Source: Baffinella frigidus (taxonomy: Eukaryota; Cryptophyceae; Cryptomonadales; Baffinellaceae). Taken from it: a stretch of DNA of 10,589 nucleotides. A program made the translations under genes and the position numbers. Position 1 is the stretch's first letter. Every line of letters begins with the position of its first letter. Positions 1-8,200 of this stretch are shown here, piece after piece. The notes under the pieces are model-generated. The model was not told where the DNA came from. It did not search any database and saw only the letters and a program-made list of their open reading frames with translations. The stretch spans positions 1,055,829-1,066,417 of the forward strand of contig MU646357.1 of NCBI GenBank assembly GCA_026770585.1. Reading direction: 5' to 3'.

Positions 1-72
1 CCTAAACCCTACCCTAAACCATACCCTAAACCCTACCCTAAACCCTACCCTAAACCCTACCCTAAACCCTAA
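1..72. repeat. telomere-type repeat, 12-bp variant
   Basis: Six near-identical 12-bp units of the form CCTAAACCCTAC run from the first base; the second unit has one change (CCAT for CCCT) and the last ends in AA. Each unit is a plant-type heptamer CCCTAAA plus a shorter CCCTA. The C-rich strand reads inward from base 1, as expected at the left end of a chromosome. The irregular unit could mean a variant telomere or a subtelomeric tract just inside the true end. Confidence 0.8.
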
Positions 73-233
73 CGCCGCCAGCGCCCAGAGCTCCAACTCT
101 CTCGCTGAACTCGGTAGCGAAACCCTACACCCTCAACCCTAAAACCTAACCCAAATCCTACCCTAAACCCGGCCCTAAACCCTAACGCCGCCAGCGCCCG
201 GAGCGCCTCACACTCTCTCGCCGACCGGGGTAG
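71..233. repeat. subtelomeric direct repeat, two copies, 113-bp period
   Basis: A block beginning AACGCCGCCAGCGCCC and running through an ACTCTCTCGC motif to a GGTAG end occurs at 71-117 and again at 184-233. Between the copies lies degenerate telomere-like sequence (variants of AACCCTAAA, 124-183). No coding signal is seen. Confidence 0.75.
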
Positions 234-406
234 AGCCAATGTGGTAGGACTTGGCCAAATCGAACTTCGAACTTACCAAGATTCCAACTTCAAAAAGGTT
301 TTAAGAGCGAAAAAGCGCACCGGTTCGAATTTACCTGGTACAAATGGAACTTCGAAGTTCGCAACTTGGTAGTTCGCCCTGGCCAAGTCCTACCACGTTG
401 GCTCTA
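231..406. mobile_element. fold-back (MITE-like) element, 27-bp inverted repeats
   Basis: Arms 231-257 and 380-406 are reverse complements with one mismatch in 27. The roughly 120-bp interior carries further GAACTTCGAA-type inverted pieces. It has no coding capacity, so if mobile it would be non-autonomous. No convincing target-site duplication was found. It abuts a second hairpin that starts at the shared base 406. Confidence 0.7.
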
Positions 407-462
407 GCTGACACCTTTCCCCAGCAGAGACGGCAGGGGCCGCCTGGGGAAAGGTGTTAGCT
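406..462. repeat. 57-bp hairpin, 19-bp arms
   Basis: Arms 406-424 and 444-462 (AGCTGACACCTTTCCCCAG and its partner) pair with one mismatch around a 19-base G+C-rich loop. It starts exactly where the preceding inverted-repeat element ends, so the two may be parts of one structure. Confidence 0.7.
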
Positions 463-571
463 ACCTGTCGCCGCCAGCGCGGGCGGCGGCCCTGGCTTGT
501 AGCAAGGTCTCTAGCCTCAAAAAAAAAGGCGAAAAAAAAAGGCGAATGCTTATCTTTTTGTGGTGGAGCAG
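463..571. other. non-coding stretch upstream of the first recognised exon
   Basis: This G+C-rich stretch contains two A-tracts followed by GGCG (about 519-545) and a T-run (556-559) ahead of GGTGGAGCAG, which may be the tail of an intron and its acceptor. A reading frame is open through it in phase with the next exon, but it would code only Lys-rich low-complexity sequence. I do not call it coding. Confidence 0.4.
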
Positions 572-663
572 AGGCGGCGACGGCGCGGGCGGCGGCGCTG
601 GCGGACGCGGCCGTGGCGGTGGAGCGCGCCTCGGCGGAGCGTGCCAAGGACCTGCGCGCGCAG
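572..663 (+). CDS. exon 1 of model: Ala-rich coiled-coil segment
   Basis: The exon lies between GGAGCAG (acceptor) and the donor GTGCGT at 664. Read with two leading bases it gives an Ala/Arg/Glu-rich helix including AAALADAAVAVERASAERAK and ending in LRAQ, in phase 0. Composition and spacing suggest a coiled coil; no named domain is recognised. Codons strongly favour G or C in third position, as in the other exons. It is unlikely to be the true first exon, since there is no ATG. The end of this exon and its following intron are duplicated at 760-959 and 1071-1142. Confidence 0.5.
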
Positions 664-3600
664 GTGCGTCCCGGGTCTTGACGGTATTGGTAGCGTGGTT
701 GGTTTTGACGTTTTGATGCCTGGTTTGACCATCAATGTCGTGTCAGCGTTGTGGGTGTGGCGGTGGCAGCGGAGCGCGCCAACCACACAGAGGGCTACGG
801 GGGGATTTTCGGGCGCTCAGTGCCCGAGTTTCCGTTACCTTATCCGTAGGAACCCCCCTATGCCCCTACGGGTTTCCTACTGTAGGGTCCTAGGTCTTAT
901 CGCGTAGGGGTTGTTCAAAATCACTTCGAACTCCGCTGTGTAGGGAGCTGCGCGCGCAGGTGTCCAGAATCCTGATCTTGGTACCCTGAACTCTGTCCAG
1001 CTCTGCCCAGCACTGCCGAGCCCTGGGCATCGTCAGCCCAGCTCTGCCCTGGATCCTGATCCGCTGGTGCGTGCCGGGTCTTGACGGTATTGATGCCTGC
1101 CACGCGCATCAATGGCGTGACAGCGTTGTGGGTGTGGCGCAGGATAAGGCTGTGAAGAAGATGGAGGAGACGGCACGCCGGGCGGCTGTCGGGGAGTTTT
1201 CGACGCTGCATCGCCGCGTGTACCCCTTAAGTGGCCAGTAGGCGCATACGCCCTACCGTAGGGCCCTAGGACCTGTCTAGGACCTCTGTTTGGCAACTAC
1301 CAATGTTTGGCAATTAACTAACGATCTCTCTGTGGCGGGCGCAGGATAAGGCTGTGAAGAAGATGGAGGAGACGGCACGACGGGCGGCTGTCGGGGAGTC
1401 CTCGACGCTCCATCGCCGCATGTACACCCCCCTGCTGTTTTTCTCGTGTCCTTGAAAAGTATTCGCCAGATAATTGACGCGTATCTGAAAGCTGACGTGT
1501 GTCTGAAAGTTGACGAGGCTGGTGCTGAAACCACCGGTGGCGAAAATTGACGGGGCTGGTGCTGAGACGGCATCGTTTGGCGGGTTGTGCGGGTTGGGTG
1601 GCGCGCGTTGAGTGAAAGCGAGTTGACTGAAATTGCATTGATGGAAAGCGAGTTGACTGAAACACGCTCTACGGACAAAGGAGCGCGAAGGCCGCGGAAG
1701 AAGAAAGCCAAGCTAATAGGGTAACGGCCTGAAAATGGGGTAGTTAGGCCTACGGCATTGCCTAGGACCTCCTACCGTAGGCCGAGACTTTTTGGTCCTA
1801 GGATCCCTCGGCCTACGGTAGGAGGTCCTAGGCAATGCCGTATGCCTAACTACCCCATTTTCAGGCCGTTAGCCTATGAAAGCTGGTGCGAGGCATATCG
1901 TCTTTGTCCAAATAGCCGAGAGAGGTCACCTCTTTCGCAGGAACCGCACGTTCCGAGTCGGTCGAACTCAACTCCCCACACGGTGGACTACCAACCTTCA
2001 AAAGTCAACTTGCCTGACGACAATTAACTTGAAGGATTTTTCTAAAGCAGATTGGTCACGTAACACCCAGAATTCTAGCCCCGACGAAATCCTCGAAGCC
2101 CACTGTGTGGTACCCTCCCCCATGAACAAAGCAGCATCAAAGCCGGGGCGCGGAAGAAGGAACCGAAACGCACAGGCGGGGCCCTCATTCCTAAACCCTA
2201 AACTTTGATCGCTGAGTCTCTGATGGCAGCAGCATGAAGGCCGAGTTGACTGAAATCTCATTGATGGAAAGCGAGTTGAGTGAATGCGAATTGACTGAAG
2301 CGGTCTGACTGAAGCGCGGGACCGTAACCCCTAAACCTTAATCTCTGTGTATTCGATGGCAGAAGCATGAAGGCCGGGCCGCGGAAGAAAATGCTGGACC
2401 CAACCACACGGTGGACTACGGACCTTTCAACACAAGTCAACTTGCCCAGAGATAATTAACTTGAAGGATTTTCTGGTGTAAATTTGGTCACGTACCACCC
2501 CAGAATCCGGCCCCATATTCAAATCCGAAACCCTCGAAGCCCACCGAGTGGAACCCTAAACCCTAATCTCTGTGTATTCGATGGCAGAAGCATGAAGGCC
2601 GGGCCGCGGAAGAAAGAGGCGAAGAGCAAAGGCGGCGCCTCAACCTGAGGCCGGATTTCTGTTTTTAAAAACTCACCTGAATCCTGAAGGAAATGGACTT
2701 TTAAAGTCCTTTTAAACCGAAAAATCTGAGGCCGGATTTCCAATTTCAGCTTTTATTCGTGTGCTTAGTTGGCTCGGCAGCGGCATCCTAAACCCTTATC
2801 GACGAGTCTCTGATGGCAGCAGCATGAAGGCTGGGCCGCGAAAGAAGGAGGCCAAGAGCAAAGGCGGGACCCTACCACTACCGAGCGAGGACGGGACGCA
2901 ATTTTGAAGGGTTTTAAAAATCTTCACCTGAATCCTGAAGGAACTGGACTTTAAAAGTCCTTTTAAAATGACAAAGCGGAGGCCGAATTTCCGGTCTCGA
3001 CGTTTATTCGCGTGCTTACTTGGCTCGAGAGCGGCACCCTGAACGCTAATCGATGAGCCTTTGATGGCAGAAGCACGAAAGCCGGGACGCGAAAGAAGGA
3101 GGCCAAGAGCAAAGGCGGGGCCTCGAACCGGCCGTCCTCCGGGCACGGGCAACGCACCCCCGTCGGCGAGCCGGTTGGAGCCCGTACCACCAACAGCCAC
3201 CAGAAGAGAACCAAATCAGGGTGATGAGGCCTGTGGTAGAAAACCCTGCAGGCTAAAGGCTCAGCCGTCAGTCTGTAGGTGGAATTCAACTTTTGCGATC
3301 GTCGATTTGGTTCACTTCTGGTGGCTGGTGGCACCCTTCCGTATTGCATAGAGCCCGTAGCACTCTACCGTACTGCATACCGTAGCACCCTAACGCCTCA
3401 AACCGGCCGTCCTCCGGGCACGGGCAACGCACCCCCGTCGGCGAGCTGGTTGGAGCCACCCTACCGTATTGCATACCGTAACACCCTACCGTAGTGCCTA
3501 CCGTAGCACCCTACCGTATTGCATACCGTAGCACCACCCTACCGTTGTGCTTACCGAGCACCCTGGCGCCTCGAACCGGCCTTCTTCCGGGCACGGGCAA

Positions 3601-5192
3601 CGCACGCCCGTCGGCGAGCCGGTGACTGTCTTATCTTCTTCTCTTCGTTTGCTTCTTCTCGTCTTCTTATTGTTATTCTTCTCCTTACTCTTCGGTATTA
3701 CTCTCAAGCCTGGAGGTGAGTGATCCAAAAGATGCGTTGTCCGGGCCGATCAGGGCCTTCTCATGTGCGTAGCTCTGGCTGACTTAATCTGAGAGAAGCC
3801 CAGGCAGCGCCTGGCGCCCTCGTAGGCACGGGGCCGTCCGCTGCAAGGCGGCGGCTCCACCACCACTGGGGCCAGGCTCCTGAAACGGGTGTGTCTTAGA
3901 AGAAGGTGAACTTAACTGGGCGACTACTTTAGACGTTGTCTGAAAAGATGCGTGGTCCGAGCCGATCAGGGCCTTCTCATGTGCGTAGCTCTGTCTGACT
4001 TAATCTGGTCTCCACAAAATAAGAAGACACCCCGACGACCTTACAACCCTACACGTGTGTAACCTCGCTAGGTGGCGGGGGGGATAGGGTACGCGGCAAA
4101 TGACGCGGGGGGCGTGATCCGATTACCTCAACCCCACAACCCTACAACCCTACAACCCTACAACCCTACAACCCTACAACCCTACAACCCTACAACCCTA
4201 CAACCCTAACCGCGTGTATTGTCTCTACGCAGCGGGGCCCTAGAACACAGAACCCTAACGCGTGTATACTTTCAATAGGTGGCGGGTTGGAAAGGGTATG
4301 CAGAAGACGATGCAGATGGGCCCAGCACCCTAGAACCCTAGGACTTGATGACCCTAGACCCCTAGGACCCTTGATCCCTAGGACCCTAGGACTTTAGGAT
4401 TCCAAAAACCTAACCGTATACTCGCAATAACCAACGGCGTGTAACTCTCTCTATATCTCTCCAGGTGGCAGGGTGGATAGGGTACGCAGAAGATGACGCA
4501 GAGGGGCGCATCGAGTTCCGATTTCATAAACCCTACAACCCTACGACCCTACAACCCTACAACCCTGGGACCAGGGCTGTAGGGTTCCAGGGTTGTAAAC
4601 TCAAATTTTTGAAATACTCACATTTCTATCCTCGAGTGGGGCCCTAACGGCGTGTGACCTCTCTAGGTGGCAGAATCCTAGAACGTTCACGGTGTGTAAC
4701 TCTCTCTATCTCTCCAGGTGGCGGGGTGGATAGGGTATGCAGAAGATGACGCGGAAGGGCGCATGTTGGCTGTGGTCCGATTACCTCAAAACTAGAGCCC
4801 TGCAACCCTGGGACCCTAACAGGGTGTGTCCTGTCTAGGTGGCGGGGTGGTTCGGGTACGCAGAAGATGACGCAGAAGGGCGCATCTTCTGGGCCCTAGA
4901 ACCCTAGAACACGAGAACGCTAACGGCGTGTATACTTTCAATAAGTGGCGGGGTGGATAGGGGACGCTACCGGAGTTTATACTCTCAATACCTAACCGTG
5001 TGTAACCTCGCTAGGTGGCCGGGTGGATAGGGTACGCAGAAGATGACGCAGAAGGGCGCATCGAGTTCTACGGCGAGATGGTCGACGGTGCGTCCCAGCC
5101 TCCTCCCACCAACCCTCTCTCTCCCTCCCATATTCTCTCTCTCCCTCTCCCCCCCCCTCTCTCTCTCCCGCTCTCTCTCCCGCTCTCTCTCC

Positions 5193-5223
<31 letters not shown>

Positions 5224-8200
5224 TCCCTCCCGCCAGAAGCGCGTCGAGTTCGGGGTCAAGCCCTCCCACCAACCCTCACGGGCTCTCACGGGCTCTCACG
5301 GGCGGAGCAAATCGACGGTTTTTGATTTTCAGGAAGACGACGCGGAGGGGCGCATCGAGTTCTACGGCGAGATGGTCGACGTTGCGCCCCTGCCTCCCCA
5401 CACAGCGGGCTACGAAGGGATTTTCGGACGCTGAGAGCCCGAGTTTCCGTTACCTTATCCGTAGGAACCCGGTTTTGTCCCTACGGATAACCTACTGTAG
5501 GATCCTAGGTCTTATCGCTTAAGGGTTATGCAAGATGACGAGCAGGGGCGCATCGAGTTCTACGGCGAGATGGTCGACGTTGCGCCCCTGCCTCCCACAC
5601 AGCGGGCTACGAAGGGATTTGTAAGAGGCGTGTGCAAGAGGGCTGCGCCCCTGCCTCCTCCCACCAACCCACACAGCGGACTTCAAAGGGATTTTGAATA
5701 ACCCCTAAGCGATAAAACCTAGCATCCTTCGGTAGGCAATCCGTAGGGACATAGGGGGGGTGCTAAGGATAAGGTCACGGAAACTCGGCCTCTCCCCCGC
5801 CTGCACCCCAACGTGCTGCCCACGGACAAGAAAAACCCGTCCAGTGCACACCCGCGTGTAAAGCGTTGAGCTGCGTGTTTTTCGCGGAACGGCCCATGCC
5901 AGATCGGTGAGTTTCAGAGACGGTCGACGGTGCAAGCCTCCCCCGACGTCATTCACTTGACTTTACATTTTATCAGCATCAATCACGATCGAGCACATCG
6001 TATCGAGTTCTACGGCGAGATGCGCCCCTGCCTCTCCCCCGCCTGTTTTCCCAAAACGTGCGCAGCGTTTGCACCACGAGTGGTGCGTTTGGAGTGCGCG
6101 GAGGCAGACAAGCATGTCACCTACCTACAAGGGATCTCCGCGCGCCAAACACCTTCAACGCCGGGGTCGGTGTTGAATTCATAGGATAACGGACTGAAAA
6201 CCGGGCACTTAGGCCTTACGGTATTGACTGCGGTAGGCCGTAGGGCACCGGACGACTGGTCCGGGATGGGCAGTTCCACTAACAACTCACTGATCTGGCA
6301 TGGGCCGGGATTTGACCATGAAATATTGATGGTCAAAGAGGAGAAAAAAAAGACGCAGCTCAACGCTTTACACGCGGGTGTGCACTGAACGGGTTGTTCT
6401 TGTCTGTGGACAGGGAAGCGGCACGGGCTCGGGAAGCTGGAGTGGGTGGACGGGTCGGCATATGTCGGGCAGTTTGAGAATGACAAGCCCCACGGCGTTG
6501 GGTGCGCCTCAGACCCCACTTGCTGTATCTGTTTACAACACAGCCTACAATGATCAGTTCCCAATTAGCGTTTTCAGTTAATTAGGGGGCCTAATTAAAT
6601 TTACTATACGCTCACTAATTTTTCCTATTCAACCTCCTATTGAAAGGGAACTGGTTCAGTTATCTTCCGAGATGAAATTGCTGGGTGGTCGGGGTTCGGG
6701 GGGCAGTGTGGGAACGACAAGCCCCATGGCGTCGGGTGCATCTCAGACCCCCCCCCCCCCCGTATCCCGTATTCGTTCGAAAACACACAGAGAATTTTAT
6801 TACTACAAACACGGCCGCCATGTATGCACCCCGTAGCTCCTCGAATTGCTGGGTGGTTGGCGTACGGGGGTAGGCCAGTCAAAGTACTCCACAAGTTCAT
6901 GTGCGAGGCCACTCAATTTAAACCGTGTTTTTGCTATCGTGCGGTAGGTTTTCTCCCATATTAAAGCTGCATCGAAGCTAATATAGCAAAATAAGAGAAA
7001 AACCACCCTTAAGATGGCATAAAAGGCGGTTTAAATTGAGTGACCTCGCACATTAAATTCAAGTACTCCACTTCGCGCTCGGCTGGATTCCGCAACCCCC
7101 AGGATTTCGCGATTTTAAGTTGAACCCTCAACTCTGAATCCTGAATCCTGACCCCTGAACGTAGGTTCGAGAGCTACGGGGACGGGAGCATGTACCTGGG
7201 AGAGTTCACTTCTGCTATGTAACACCCAGGATTTCTTGGTTTTAAGGGTATCCTATAAATTTCGCTCAGTACTCCTCGTGCGAGTGTGGTTTGAAGGAGT
7301 GGCCACACGAGGCTATCCATGCGAACAGATTCATAAGTTGATTATTGAATTATTGCCCAGGAAACACGCCAAAAGTCAGCATTTGATCACGTTTCCGTAC
7401 GGACATCCGTACGGAAACGTGATCATTTCCCCACAAATTTTAAAATGTCCTTTTATTCTGTTCGCATGGATAGCCTCGTGTGGGATGGCGCGGTGTGGTT
7501 GGAAGAAGTGATTGCTGTGGTAGGAGGTGGAGGTAGAATCCATCCGGCAAATGCTCGTATGAGCGGCCGACACGGGGTATAGTAAGTGGCACAATGCGTA
7601 GCGTGTGCGGCGCCGACGCTAGTGGTTTGGCAATAGATTATCATTATCTTTGATTGGTGTGGCGGTGTGGCGCAGGTTCGAGAGCTACGGGGACGGGAGC
7701 ATGTACCTCGGAGAGTTCAAGGCCGACTGCCGGTCCGTGCCCCAACATCTTGCTCAAACCGTCAACCGCAAACCCTAAAAACTAAAACCTAAACCCCAAA
7801 CCCTAAACCCTAAACCCTAAACCCTAAACATTGGATCCCTCAACCCTTAACCCTTAACCCTGAACCCGAAACCATAAACCATAAACCATAAAACCTGCAC
7901 CCTAAACCCCAAACCCTAAACCCGTTTCCTCCCTGTTCGTGCAGGCAGGTGTTGTACCGGGAAGGTAGCTAACTACGGGGGAGGACTAGTTTCGTTATCC
8001 TGGCAACCGGAAAGCAATCCTGGCGGTTATTTCTCCGTTAAAGTCAATTATTTGTGGGCATTTCCGGCAACTTTTGCGGATTTCAAGGGAAAATGATAGA
8101 CGGACGCAGGGCGTAAAATGACATGTAGCTCTCCCGCGTAGAACGGACAGGCTCGGACAGGCTTGCTTGCCTGCCTCCGCAAAAAAATCGGTAAACCGTC

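Larger units (their letters stand above)
1976..2561. repeat. two copies of a roughly 150-bp intronic repeat
   Basis: The copies start near 1976 and 2404. They share CACACGGTGGACTAC, AAGTCAACTTGCC, AATTAACTTGAAGGATTTT, TTGGTCACGTA and CCTCGAAGCCCAC in the same order. Each is followed by a copy of the basic exon, so the repeat unit is exon plus intron. Region 1877-1975 shows nothing recognisable. Confidence 0.6.
5821..6408. repeat. inverted duplication with arms 5821-5914 and 6284-6408
   Basis: The reverse complement of 5821-5914 matches 6284-6408 (GATCTGGCATGGGCC, CGCAGCTCAACGCTTTACAC, GCGGGTGTGCACTG), except for extra sequence at about 6308-6345. That insert contains a small hairpin, TTTGACCAT/ATGGTCAAA (6311-6319/6329-6337). 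The right arm leads directly into the acceptor of the exon at 6414. Between the arms are exon fragments at 5919-5943 (GTCGACGGTGC) and 5999-6031 (RIEFYGEM), a short palindrome GCACCACGAGTGGTGC, and a half-copy of the 1717 fold-back (6181-6252). Confidence 0.7.

Noticed and set aside
251-330. Possible tRNA boxes (TGGCCAAAT and GGTTCGAATTT)
   Set aside because: The B-box lacks its final CC, no cloverleaf forms, and the sequence lies inside an inverted-repeat element.
1277-1711. 144-residue open frame on the minus strand
   Set aside because: Its Ser/Asn/Leu-rich start is the antisense of the short GAGTTGACTGAAA repeat and the rest is antisense of exon 2; no domain and no splice or start support.
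2796-3349. Overlapping minus-strand frames of 128-134 residues
   Set aside because: They mirror the repeated basic exon and its introns, and the same peptides recur in several frames as expected from repeats.
3463-3560. CRISPR-like array
   Set aside because: The 25-bp units are directly adjacent with no unique spacers, and the genome is eukaryotic.
3727-3791. Box C/D snoRNA suggested by CTGA near the end of the 65-bp repeat
   Set aside because: No RUGAUGA C box at the 5' side and no terminal stem were found.
5043-5522. 159-residue + strand frame rich in Ser, Leu and Pro
   Set aside because: It reads through the CT microsatellite and an inverted-repeat element, in a different frame from the GRIEFYGEM exons.
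6121-6564. 147-residue open frame on the minus strand
   Set aside because: It is the antisense of the exon 5 region and the inverted duplication; the + strand there encodes a clear MORN repeat.
7941-7970. 20-nt micro-exon between exons 6 and 7
   Set aside because: Including it would put extra residues into a MORN junction that already has exact spacing without it.
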